Shown: positions 26,467-34,815 of the stretch, one piece after another
How positions within the stretch are numbered: position 1 is the first letter of the stretch
Layout: each line of letters begins with the position of its first letter
Source of the DNA: Bacteroides reticulotermitis JCM 10512
Lineage (GTDB): Bacteria; Bacteroidota; Bacteroidia; Bacteroidales; Bacteroidaceae
Direction of reading: 5' to 3'
DNA: 64,000 bases
NCBI RefSeq assembly: GCF_000517545.1
Contig: NZ_BAIV01000025.1
Location: 1 to 64,000 of the forward strand
Program-made: the position numbers and the translations under genes
Notes under the pieces: generated by a model
Told to the model about the DNA's origin: nothing
Database searches by the model: none
Seen by the model: the letters and a program-made list of their open reading frames with translations, nothing else

Positions 26467-26548
26467 ACTATAGTGTTTCTTTCATGGGACTATAGTTCTT
26501 TGAAAGAAACACTATAGTCAATCTTTCGTAGGACTATAGTCCTACGAA
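26467..26548. repeat. Cluster of CTATAG-centred inverted repeats
   Basis: An 18-bp arm (ACTATAGTGTTTCTTTCA, 26467-26484) is repeated inverted and perfect at 26501-26518. A perfect 24-bp palindrome follows at 26525-26548. ACTATAG-type cores occur four times in 82 bases. It could be a strong cruciform, an operator array or the end of a small repeat element. Confidence 0.65.
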
Positions 26549-26603
26549 TAAATTCAGGCAAAGCAGCCCATTGTTTTTTGAATAACTAGAAAATAACTAT
26601 AAC

Positions 26604-26771
26604 ATGAGTATCCATTACGATTATCACAACAGAAGTAATCCACTCAAGAGAGAAAAGCAACAGCCGCTTCACGCCCGCATCATTCCATTAGGGATTATTG
26701 TCACCAAGGAATTTATCATAAGCATTCGGAAAAAAATCTTCGCAACTAAATGGGGCAATTCAGCAATATAA
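26604..26771 (+). pseudogene. Truncated HU-like DNA-binding protein
   Basis: 55 codons: MSIHYDYHNRSNPLKREKQ then LHARIIPLGIIVTKEF. This opening is that of Bacteroides HU-like proteins (MSI.YD....NP....K...HAR), which normally run to 120-200 aa. It ends early at TAA after losing similarity, so I take it as a broken copy. Confidence 0.55.
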
Positions 26772-26810
26772 AAATCATCCCAACTAGAACCAACAATTGC
26801 TTTCAGTGGG

Positions 26811-26963
26811 TTCGATTTTTACAAAAGTTACCAGAAAAGCTTCCAAATTAGCGAACAGGGGAAACTCTACCAAGCCATTCTATCTACTTCCCTGGCTCAC
26901 TTTCTTGGTTTGAAAGAGGCGAAGAAAGGCCGTGCATCCTACTTTGGGTTATTCAGTAAATAG
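26811..26963 (+). pseudogene. Transposase N-terminal remnant
   Basis: FDFYKSYQKSFQISEQGKLY, then LAHFLGLKEAKKGRASYFGL and a stop. This resembles the N-terminus of DDE transposases of the IS1182/IS5 kind that begin 'F..Y.......LA..FGLKE...GR.SYF'. There is no start codon of its own and no catalytic part, so it is a relic. The family is a tentative call. Confidence 0.4.
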
Positions 26964-26974
26964 AATAAAATAAG

Positions 26975-27047
26975 AGATGCCTTTCTGAGACATCTTTTAC
27001 TATTAAATGATATTAATTTTTATCCCAAAGGAAAGCTTGAATTATTA
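26975..27047 (+). repeat. Direct repeat, copy 1 (partner at 30477-30551)
   Basis: From AGATGCCTTTCTGAGACATC through TACTATTAAATGATATTA this matches 30477-30551 at most positions. AGATG/CATCT followed by TTTT makes a weak terminator-like hairpin. The two copies flank the IS256 element and the genes to its right. Confidence 0.6.
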
Positions 27048-27051
27048 TTAT

Positions 27052-28404
27052 GGGACTATCCCATATTTTGTGTAAACGTTAAAACTTACAGGTAATCGGA
27101 TTAGGGTTTATACCTTAATTCGATTTTCAAATATAGTCAAAAACTGGTTAAATATCATTCCCCAGTTCCAAATTGGTTTATACCATTTCTTCTCAATCTC
27201 TGCTATAGCTAGGTAGACTGACTTCTTCAACGCATCATCATTAGGGAAAGAAAGTTTGTTTTTGGTGTATTTTCTAATTTTACCATTCAGATTTTCAATC
27301 AAATTGGTGGTATAAATTATCTTCCTGATTTCTACAGGAAAATCATAAAAGGAGGTTAATTCGTCCCAATTGTTTCTCCATGACCGGATAGCATAAGGAT
27401 ATTTAGCTCCCCATTTTTTCTCGAAGAGGTCAAGTTCTGCACCAGCAGCTTCTTTAGTGGGAGCATTGTAGATATTCTTCAGATCTGCAGAGAACTCCTT
27501 TTTTTCCTTCCATACCACATAGCGACAAGAGTTCCTGATTTGATGAACTACACAAATTTGTGTAGTAGACTCAGGGAAGACGCTTTTTATAGTATCCGTA
27601 AATCCGTTCAGATTATCGGTTACAGTTATGAGAATATCTTCTACTCCACGAGCTCTTAAATCTGTTAGAACACCCATCCAGAAGGAAGCACTTTCGGCTT
27701 TACCAACCCACATACCCAGAACTTCTTTCAAACCGTCCTTATTTAAACCCACACATAGGTAAACTGTTTTATTAATCACTTTACCATTCTCACGGACTTT
27801 GAAAACAATCCCGTCCATCCAGACAATCATATAAAGACTCTCTAAAGGACGATTTTGCCATTCTAAAGCAGCCTGAGAAACCTTGCTCGTAATCACAGAG
27901 ATGGCAGAAGTAGAGAGGCTAATCTTATAAATCTCAGCCATCTCAGACTCAATGTCAGACACACTCATACCCTTGGCGTATAAGGAGATAACCAGTCGCT
28001 CAATTGACATGCCACGACTTTGGTGTTTAGGTATAATCACAGGGGCAAAGCTACCTTCACGATCACGGGGAATATCAATCACAGACTCACCGTGTTCCCT
28101 CTGGATCTTCTTGGGATATTTACCGTTACGGGAATTACCACTATTATTACCAGAAGCAGCATGCTTCTCATAGCCCAGGTGAACATCAAGCTCACCTTCA
28201 AGCATTTGTTCGTACAAACGGGAATGAAGGTCACGAAGGAAACCATCAACATCGTCAGCGTTCTTGAACTGACTAACGAATTCTTTACTTAAAAATTCTT
28301 TGGGAATGTCCATAATAAAACTTTTATCAAAGTTATACATAAATAAAAAACTGCAAATCATATAACCTGCAGTTTTACATTTACACAATATTATGGACAG
28401 TGCC
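27052..28404 (-). mobile_element. IS256-family insertion sequence
   Basis: About 1.35 kb. Imperfect terminal inverted repeats are visible: left GGGACTATCCCATATTTTGT and right (inverted) GGCACTGTCCATAATATTGT, both followed by GTAAA. One transposase gene fills the element. I see no clear 8-9-bp target duplication, so either the ends are off by a few bases or the flanks have rearranged. Confidence 0.85.
27108..28313 (-). CDS. IS256 family (Mutator-type) transposase
   Basis: 401 aa from the ATG at 28313 (MDIPKEFLSKEFVSQF). The catalytic DDE region is intact: WMDGIVFKVRENGKV (first Asp), LITVTDNLNGFTDTI (second Asp), and the later TTNLIENLNGKIRKYTKNK with the third acidic residue. VFPESTTQICVVHQIRN is the family's signature. 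An in-frame ATG 93 bases upstream lies outside the conserved start and close to the terminal repeat. It appears functional. Confidence 0.93.
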   Translation of the reverse strand: MDIPKEFLSKEFVSQFKNADDVDGFLRDLHSRLYEQMLEGELDVHLGYEKHAASGNNSGNSRNGKYPKKIQREHGESVIDIPRDREGSFAPVIIPKHQSRGMSIERLVISLYAKGMSVSDIESEMAEIYKISLSTSAISVITSKVSQAALEWQNRPLESLYMIVWMDGIVFKVRENGKVINKTVYLCVGLNKDGLKEVLGMWVGKAESASFWMGVLTDLRARGVEDILITVTDNLNGFTDTIKSVFPESTTQICVVHQIRNSCRYVVWKEKKEFSADLKNIYNAPTKEAAGAELDLFEKKWGAKYPYAIRSWRNNWDELTSFYDFPVEIRKIIYTTNLIENLNGKIRKYTKNKLSFPNDDALKKSVYLAIAEIEKKWYKPIWNWGMIFNQFLTIFENRIKV

Positions 28405-28452
28405 AAAAGTTAGTTCGAAAATTTTCCGGCTCTAACCTTTTTGTGATTTATG

Positions 28453-29241
28453 TTAAAAAGGTATTTCTGTTAAGTTCTGAAAGTCTTGTCCATTTCTGAG
28501 AATTTGAGTTATTTTCCCGTTGCTTCCCTTTATTAATATATTACGAGGAGTTATTCTTATTAACTCTCCAAGTTCTACATGTTCGCTGTTTCTATCTATA
28601 TATAAGACGTCTCCAACATCAACATTCTCGCCATTAGGAAGACGAATAGAAGTATACTTGGTATTATTTGATATAAGTTCAAATTTATTACTCAACTCTT
28701 CTATTGCATTTAATATCATACTTGAATCTTGTGATAAAGTAACTTTTTCAGGGAGAGTAGCAGGTTTTTCAATAGACAATAACTGTAACAACGAATTTAC
28801 ATCTTTATCATCAGCTTCAAATGTTTCAGTTATACATTTGGCTATTTCAGGGACAGTTTTCTTTACTTCATCAATTCTTAAATTTTCATTGTAAGTTAAA
28901 GTTCTGATACCAGATATATCAAATGGCATAGTCGTTTTTATATCTTTAATAAGAATTGTTTTCTTGTTAAAAGCCTGCCTAAATCCTAACTCATAAAATA
29001 CATTTGGATTTCTCGAACTCAAGTCACATATAGCCATATCACATTCAAGTATCTTTTGAAGGATATCAACCATTATCATGTTTGCCTTTGATGTATCATC
29101 TGCACGGATAGGTTCAAACCCTGCTTGTTCACATCCTGGTTTTATTAAATGTTCATATACTCTATTGAAGTGTCCTTTATCGTATCCTTCTGTATCACTA
29201 ATAGGCATAATAACAAAACACTTTTTCCTTTCCTGTTCCAT
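28453..29241 (-). CDS. Nucleoside 2-deoxyribosyltransferase-fold protein with unknown C-terminal domain
   Basis: 262 aa. Residues 8-115 hold CFVIMPISDT, GFEPIRADD, ILECDMAICDLSSRNPNVFYELGFR and KKTILIKD, the pattern of the nucleoside 2-deoxyribosyltransferase/TIR-like superfamily with the NPNV(F/Y)YELG acidic motif. The C-terminal half contains a small beta domain (residues 200-255). Related proteins occur in anti-phage contexts as nucleotide-binding or NAD-processing effectors; here it stands alone beside an IS256 element. It has its own -7 box at 29267-29274. Enzymatic role unproven. Confidence 0.7.
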   Translation of the reverse strand: MEQERKKCFVIMPISDTEGYDKGHFNRVYEHLIKPGCEQAGFEPIRADDTSKANMIMVDILQKILECDMAICDLSSRNPNVFYELGFRQAFNKKTILIKDIKTTMPFDISGIRTLTYNENLRIDEVKKTVPEIAKCITETFEADDKDVNSLLQLLSIEKPATLPEKVTLSQDSSMILNAIEELSNKFELISNNTKYTSIRLPNGENVDVGDVLYIDRNSEHVELGELIRITPRNILIKGSNGKITQILRNGQDFQNLTEIPF

Positions 29242-29266
29242 AACGTTGAACCATTTTATTTATTGG

Positions 29267-29274
29267 CAAATATA
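29267..29274 (-). promoter_or_regulatory. -7 box TATATTTG for the deoxyribosyltransferase-fold gene
   Basis: It matches TAnnTTTG on the minus strand, 26 bases upstream of the start at 29241. Confidence 0.55.
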
Positions 29275-29476
29275 GCTGTTTTAGAAAACAAAGCCAATAT
29301 ATACAGCTATTAATTCATAAGATAGATACAGATTATCCACTATCACGTTATATATTCAATATTAATCATTAAAATTACTGAGTATGAAATTAGATGAAAA
29401 TATTTTGAGGACTTGTAATGAACTGTAATTGTACGGCTCTCATTCTTAGCATTATGGAGAGTGCCTTATATTCCTC

Positions 29477-29665
29477 GTGAATGATGTACACCTTAAAACT
29501 CGTGAATGTCGATTTAACAAAGTATGTGATACACAGAACATCACCATTCTTTTATTGAATGTCAGTCAAAATTTTGCTTATGGTATGACAAGACAAACCC
29601 TACTTGAACGTACCCAATCTATCCAAAAGGAGGATTTCAAATTTGGGATTGACGATTATATGTAG
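29477..29665 (+). other. Short ORF, possible decayed response-regulator fragment
   Basis: 62 codons ending QKEDFKFGIDDYM. The ending recalls the '..ED...G...GADDYI' segment of receiver domains, with nothing before or after it. Codon choice is poor and there is no promoter. Likely a relic or chance. The following short ORF (29689-29871) matches nothing I know. Confidence 0.2.
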
Positions 29666-29831
29666 ATTACAAAAGTGGATTTAAACAGATGAGATTATGG
29701 AAAGAGACAAAATTCCATTCACAAATAGTTGCTAATAATGAAATTAAAAACTATCGCAAACAGCATAAAATTTCAGAGAAAGAAGCCTTATTGAAGAATC
29801 CACCAAAGTTTCATAAAAAAAGCGATCAAAA

Positions 29832-30014
29832 CTATTCATCAGATTTTTCATTCTTAGAATTTAAAATCTGAGGTTTTGGTATTTCTTGCAAATATATTAC
29901 AAATTTTCCTTTGCATTTAGAGCATTGAACATACGTACCTATTAATTGGATGACTTCTTGTTCCTTTTGACATATTGGACAATACCAATATAAAGGTTTC
30001 TTTTCTTCTTCCAT
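29832..30014 (-). CDS. Small zinc-ribbon protein
   Basis: 60 aa. WYCPICQKEQEV and YVQCSKCKGKFVIY give two CxxC knuckles in rubredoxin/zinc-ribbon spacing. The rest is charged. No membrane segment or signal. It lies in a remnant-rich region, and upstream only a weak box (CTATCTTAG) is seen. It could be a genuine small protein; the target is unknown. Confidence 0.5.
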   Translation of the reverse strand: MEEEKKPLYWYCPICQKEQEVIQLIGTYVQCSKCKGKFVIYLQEIPKPQILNSKNEKSDE

Positions 30015-30546
30015 AATATAAATCTTTTAAAATTGGCTCTAAGATAGGGGAATAATTATATTTGCGAAAGCCTTTCAGCCAAAACATTGTTGAAAATTTA
30101 AGGAAGTGCCTTATACTCGTTGAAATCGCCAAATTATCAAAGAAGTATATACAAGGCGCAGAAGATAACTCATATCAAGTGGAGTGCCTTCTGTGCGCAT
30201 ATACAGGTATTTGGCGATATCTAACAAGTATTCACAGGAAGAGCAGCCCACTTTTTTATAACGTAATTTGCACATCACTTCGCATAGAGAAAAAGTTATA
30301 TCTATTGCAGTCATAATTCAAAATACACTTTCCACAGAATACTCTCAATGCAAGCAAACGGCATATTTCGCACAATACCTTTCCAAGAAACAGACAATAC
30401 GATAAATAAGGTCTTAAGTCAGGGACAGAGATTTCTTTATGTAAACAAAGTACTCTATTATTCTTACGAAATAAACAGATGCTTTTCTGAGACACCTCTT
30501 ACTATTAAATGATATTATTTTTCTTATCCAGAAAGAAGGATTCGAG
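30015..30546. other. Gene-poor stretch with hairpin and repeat
   Basis: No convincing gene. GCGCAGAAG (30152-30160) pairs with CTTCTGTGCGC (30189-30199). The sequence AGCAGCCCACTTTTTT (30243 on) echoes AGCAGCCCATTGTTTTTT at 26565, which precedes the HU-like remnant. This suggests the stretch is the trace of a second, more decayed copy of the same gene block. Confidence 0.4.
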
Positions 30547-30551
30547 CTATT
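30477..30551 (+). repeat. Direct repeat, copy 2 (partner at 26975-27047)
   Basis: AGATGCTTTTCTGAGACACC through ACTATTAAATGATATTAT is a diverged copy of 26975-27047. It ends at the 3' end of the XRE regulator gene. Confidence 0.6.
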
Positions 30552-30957
30552 TATTTTCGTTATCCTTTTCTTTATTGTATTTCTCTCTTTCTATTTTCAA
30601 AAGTTCTTCAAATAGCTTCACGGCTTGATCCATTGAAAAATGATTGATATTCTCTAGGTTCGAAATAGTGCCGATATTGGTAGCAGTAGCATTTGAGTTT
30701 TCGTAAAAGTTATTTGTATAATATAAAACATTATCCTCGGTAAACTTCTTCAGTCCCTCTTCTGTAACTCCAAGAGCATCAGCGACCTTCACAATACGAT
30801 CATCCTCAAGCTTTTCTATTTGCTCCATTTTAGAAACTGCTTGTTTTGTTATACCTAACAAATTACCTAAGTCAGTTTGAGTCATTCCTCGCAAACGCCG
30901 TATTCTCTCTATCTTTCGCCCCATGTGCAGAGCATTGGTATAAGTTTCAGGTTTCAT
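30547..30957 (-). CDS. XRE-family HTH regulator
   Basis: 136 aa. Residues 10-65 form an HTH_3 domain (RIRRLRGMTQTDLGNLLGIT, then KQAVSKMEQIEKL). A middle region (TNNFYENSNATATNIGTISN) and a C-terminal helix (MDQAVKLFEELLKIEREKYN) follow. It is a paralogue of the gene directly upstream, with the same three-part layout, and is 26 bases from it, so they form a small operon. Target unknown. Confidence 0.85.
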   Translation of the reverse strand: MKPETYTNALHMGRKIERIRRLRGMTQTDLGNLLGITKQAVSKMEQIEKLEDDRIVKVADALGVTEEGLKKFTEDNVLYYTNNFYENSNATATNIGTISNLENINHFSMDQAVKLFEELLKIEREKYNKEKDNENK

Positions 30958-30983
30958 AATAATGGTTTTCTGTTAAATTACAT

Positions 30984-31397
30984 CTATTCTGTTTTATTCG
31001 CATTTTTCAAAATTTCAACTTTTTCCCTTTCGCTCTGCAATAGACGCTCATACAGCTCTACAATTTTATCAATAGGATTAATTTGTTGTGTGCCAGCATA
31101 TACAGTTGTTGTTGCTCCTGGAGAAATCGTAGCATCTTTATAACTATTGATATTATAAATAGCCCTCTCCACATCAAAGTCTTTAATGACTTCAGCTGAT
31201 ACGCCTAAGACAGTAGCAATCTGCGTTAGCAGTCCATCTTCTATCTCGTCTTGCCTCTCTATCTTTGAAATCTCTTGCTGACTAACACCTAGATCTGTTG
31301 CTAGTGCTTCTTGCTTCATACCTAAATAAACACGAATCTTCTGCAAATTGCGCCCGACGTGCCTACGGTTTGTCTTCTCTTTTATTTCAACATCCAT
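30984..31397 (-). CDS. XRE-family HTH regulator (paralogue of the downstream gene)
   Basis: 137 aa from the ATG at 31397. The HTH domain is NLQKIRVYLGMKQEALATDL followed by GVSQQEISKIERQ. A repeat-like stretch (ATISPGATTTVYAGTQQ) and a C-terminal helix (KIVELYERLLQSEREKVEIL) follow. An in-frame ATG at 31427 lies within the -7 box at 31425-31432, so the later ATG is chosen. Tandem paired regulators of this kind are common in Bacteroides accessory DNA; their role is unknown. Confidence 0.85.
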   Translation of the reverse strand: MDVEIKEKTNRRHVGRNLQKIRVYLGMKQEALATDLGVSQQEISKIERQDEIEDGLLTQIATVLGVSAEVIKDFDVERAIYNINSYKDATISPGATTTVYAGTQQINPIDKIVELYERLLQSEREKVEILKNANKTE

Positions 31398-31424
31398 ATC
31401 ATTGTTTTTATGTGGTACGTTTGA

Positions 31425-31432
31425 CAAAGATA
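31425..31432 (-). promoter_or_regulatory. -7 box TATCTTTG for the XRE pair
   Basis: It matches TAnnTTTG on the minus strand, 27 bases before the ATG at 31397. Confidence 0.55.
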
Positions 31433-31714
31433 GTAAGAATCAACTTAATTCAAATAAAAGTCAACTTTATTTTTTTCCGTACAAAAGACGTGTTGTCTAT
31501 TTTTGTCTAATCAATTCAATTGAGCTGATTATCGATCGCGACGTCACATTAAATACAACAGTAAACATTTGATTACTCAGTTAACAAGTAATCACCTTCA
31601 ACCCATAAAAACCTACACAGCCTATGAGATAAAAGATAGTTATCAAAATCAATACATAGTTTTATGTAACTATTCAAGAAGTTTATTAATAACCTTATTA
31701 TTTAAACCAACAAC

Positions 31715-34700
31715 ATGAATTCATATTCAGATAAAAACAACATGGGGCGGAATGCTGCCCTTAAAACAATTTATGCGCTGAGATTTTGCCTCTGCTTATT
31801 AATTGCAGGCACTATCTCGGCATTCAGCACCACACAGGCTTACAGCCAACAAGCTAAGAGTATCTCGGGCGTGGTAAGAAATACTCAAGGAGAGTCGATT
31901 ATTGGAGCCAATATTATTGAGAAAGGGACAAAGAACGGAGCGATTACGGATCTAGACGGAACGTTCAAGCTGAATGTATCACCAAAAGCTGTCGTCTTGG
32001 TATCTTATATAGGATATGTGGAGCAGGAAATCAGCATAGGAAATAAGAACAGGCTGGAAATCATATTGGCAGAAGATACTAAACTGATTGACGAAGTGGT
32101 GGTAATAGGTTACGGATCAGTGAAAAAGCGAGACTTGACGGGAGCTGTAACTTCAATTAAAAGTGCAGATGTACTGGCCGCTCCAACCAATAATGTGATG
32201 GAAGCTCTGCAAGGAAAGATTCCCGGTATGGATATCACGAAAACATCGGGACAAGTAGGTGGGGATGTTAGCATCTTGTTACGCGGCTCGCGATCCATAT
32301 ACGGAAGTAATGAACCTCTATTCATTATAGACGGAATTCCCGGTAGTTATAACCAAATCAGCCCGTCCGACATTGAAAGCGTTGACGTATTGAAAGATGC
32401 CTCGTCTACTGCTATCTACGGTTCGGCAGGTGCGAATGGTGTCGTAATCATCACAACGAAAAGAGGGAAAGAGGGCAAAGCTACTGTCAACTTTGACGCA
32501 TATTACGGATTCAGTGGCTCACCGAATTATAAACATGGAATGACCGGTGATGAATGGGTTACCTACCAGAAAGAAGCGTATCGTTATAAAAATGGCGATT
32601 ACCCTTCGGACATCTCAGCATTATTGGGTAATCAGGACTTTACTGATGCATACAATGCCGGCAAGTGGATTGACTGGGTAGACCAAGTATCGGGGCAGAC
32701 AGCTACAACCCAGAAGTATAGCCTTTCGGTCAGCAGTGGAACCGAAAAGACAAAAGTGTTTGCTTCTACATCTTATAATCGCGAAGAAGGACTACTCAGC
32801 AATGAGAAGTTAGATAAATACTCGCTACGGCTTAATCTCGATCAGCAGCTTTCTCCATGGGCTAAGTTAGGCTTTACATCCAATCTGGTCTATCAGGACC
32901 TGGATGCCGGAGTGAAGAATACATTTACTCGCGCCCTCTCTTCTTTTCCATTGGGAGATGCTTATGCAAAAGACGGAACTGTTAACCATGAATACATCAC
33001 GGGGCAATATTCACCAATGGGTGATTTCATAAAAGACCAATATGTAGATAATCGACGATCCACTTACTTAAATGTAAACGGTTACATCGAGCTGACTCCT
33101 ATTAAAGATATTACTTTTACTAGCCGGATCAATGGGACATTAAACCACTCCCGCCAAGGTCAATACTGGGGAGACCAATGCAATGCCAACCGTCCAAGTT
33201 ACGCCGGTTCGCCTCATGCTTCTATTACAAACAACAATAGTTGGAGTTATACGTGGGAAAACATTCTGGCATACAACACAACGATAGCCAAGGCGCATAA
33301 TCTGGGAGGTTCGTTAATTACATCATGGAATAAGAATCAATCCGAGAGTAGTATGGCCGCCGCTAGCGGACAAATGGTGGATCGCTGGTCATTCTGGCGA
33401 CTGGCTTCGGGAACTTCACAGCACGTAGAATCGGATTTCGCACAAACACAAAAGATGTCTTTTGCTTTCCGCCTCAACTATTCGTACAAAGGCAAGTATC
33501 TATTCAATTTCTCCAACCGTTGGGATGGTGTTTCGCAATTCTCTACCGGCCACCAATGGGATTCTTTTCCGGCGGGAGCTTGGCATGGAGAATATCCGAT
33601 GAACCGTTTATGGAGAACGCTCAAAGTTGGCTGGATAATTTAAAACTAAGAATCAGCTACGGGATTACAGGTAATGCCGGAGGGACGAGTGCGTATAGCA
33701 CAACTACACAAGCCTATGTATATACGGCAAACGGAATCTCTATAAATGGGAAGATTGTTCCATTCACACAATACACAGGAACTTACGGTAGTTCGGATCT
33801 TGGATGGGAAAAGTCGTATAACTGGAATATAGGTTTGGATTTCGGGATACTGAACAATCGGATCGATGGGTCGATAGAATGGTTCAAAACGAAGACAGAC
33901 GGTTTGTTGTTTAAACGCATATTACCAATCAGCAGTGGATTAACCGGATGGGGATCACCTTTATCAATCTGGCAGAATATAGCCGAAACAAGCAATCAAG
34001 GTGTAGAAGCAATCTTCAACTCACGCAACATACAACGGAAGGATTTTACATGGAGCACTACCCTATCTGTCACCTGGAGTAAAGAAAAGATAGAAAGTCT
34101 GCCCGATGGCGATTTAATATCCGAGAATCTCTTCGTCGGACAACCGATCAATGCTATTTACGGATATAAGTATCAGGGACTCTGGGGAAGTGACACTCCA
34201 CAGGAGACGTTGGATGCCTATGGGGTAAGTCCCGGATTTATCAAGATTGAAACATTGGATAAAAATGGGGATGGCGGAGTACATAAATACAACACGGATG
34301 ACAGACAGATTCTGGGACATACAAATCCGGATTGGATTATCGGTTTGAACAACAGCTTTACGTATAAGAATCTGGATTTATCGGTGTTTGCCATGGCACG
34401 CTACGGACAAACAATCAATAGTGACCTGATCGGTTATTATACCGCTGAACAGAGTGTAACCAAAAATCAGTTGGCAGGAATCGATTACTGGACAGAGAAT
34501 AATCAGGGAGCCTACTTCCCACGCCCGGGAACAGGTACAGAACAAGGCACTGTATATCCATCACTGAGAGTGCGCGACGGGTCTTTTATTAAAATAAAGA
34601 ACATAACGCTGGGGTATACTCTCCCCACTAAGATATCTCGCAAAGCGTTGATGGAGAAATGTCGCATTTATGCCACCGCGTACAATCCCTTCATCTATGT

Positions 34701-34800
34701 AAAAGACAAACAGCTGAAAGGTACCGACCCGGAAATGAACGGTTCCGATGCTTTTCCCACTTACAAACAGTTTGTGTTTGGTGTTAATCTGACATTTTAA
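31715..34800 (+). pseudogene. SusC-like TonB-dependent outer-membrane transporter, interrupted by an apparent 1-base deletion
   Basis: About 1028 aa when joined. A signal peptide ends near AYSQQ. A carboxypeptidase-like N-terminal domain (SISGVVRNTQGESIIGANI), TonB-box-like LIDEVVVIGYG and the plug (LQGKIPGMDI; RGSRSIYGSNEPLFIIDG) follow, then the 22-strand barrel ending GVNLTF. The frame shifts at 33574-33577: GCGGGAGC reads in frame as GCGGGGAGC (FPAGSLAWRISDEPF). A lost G in a G run is likely an assembly error. SusC imports glycans with SusD; the partner follows 15 bases downstream. No polysaccharide lyase or glycoside hydrolase is adjacent, so the substrate is not predictable. The 287 bases upstream hold no other gene. 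Confidence 0.88.
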
Positions 34801-34815
34801 TTTAAAAGAAACAGA

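Noticed and set aside
27043-28413. Target-site duplication of the IS256 element
   Set aside because: The eight to nine bases on either side do not match.
29689-29871. 60-codon plus-strand ORF
   Set aside because: No similarity or promoter, and it overlaps the zinc-ribbon gene at its end.
31500-31714. Invertible promoter upstream of the SusC-like gene
   Set aside because: I found no paired inverted repeats of useful length around the upstream region.
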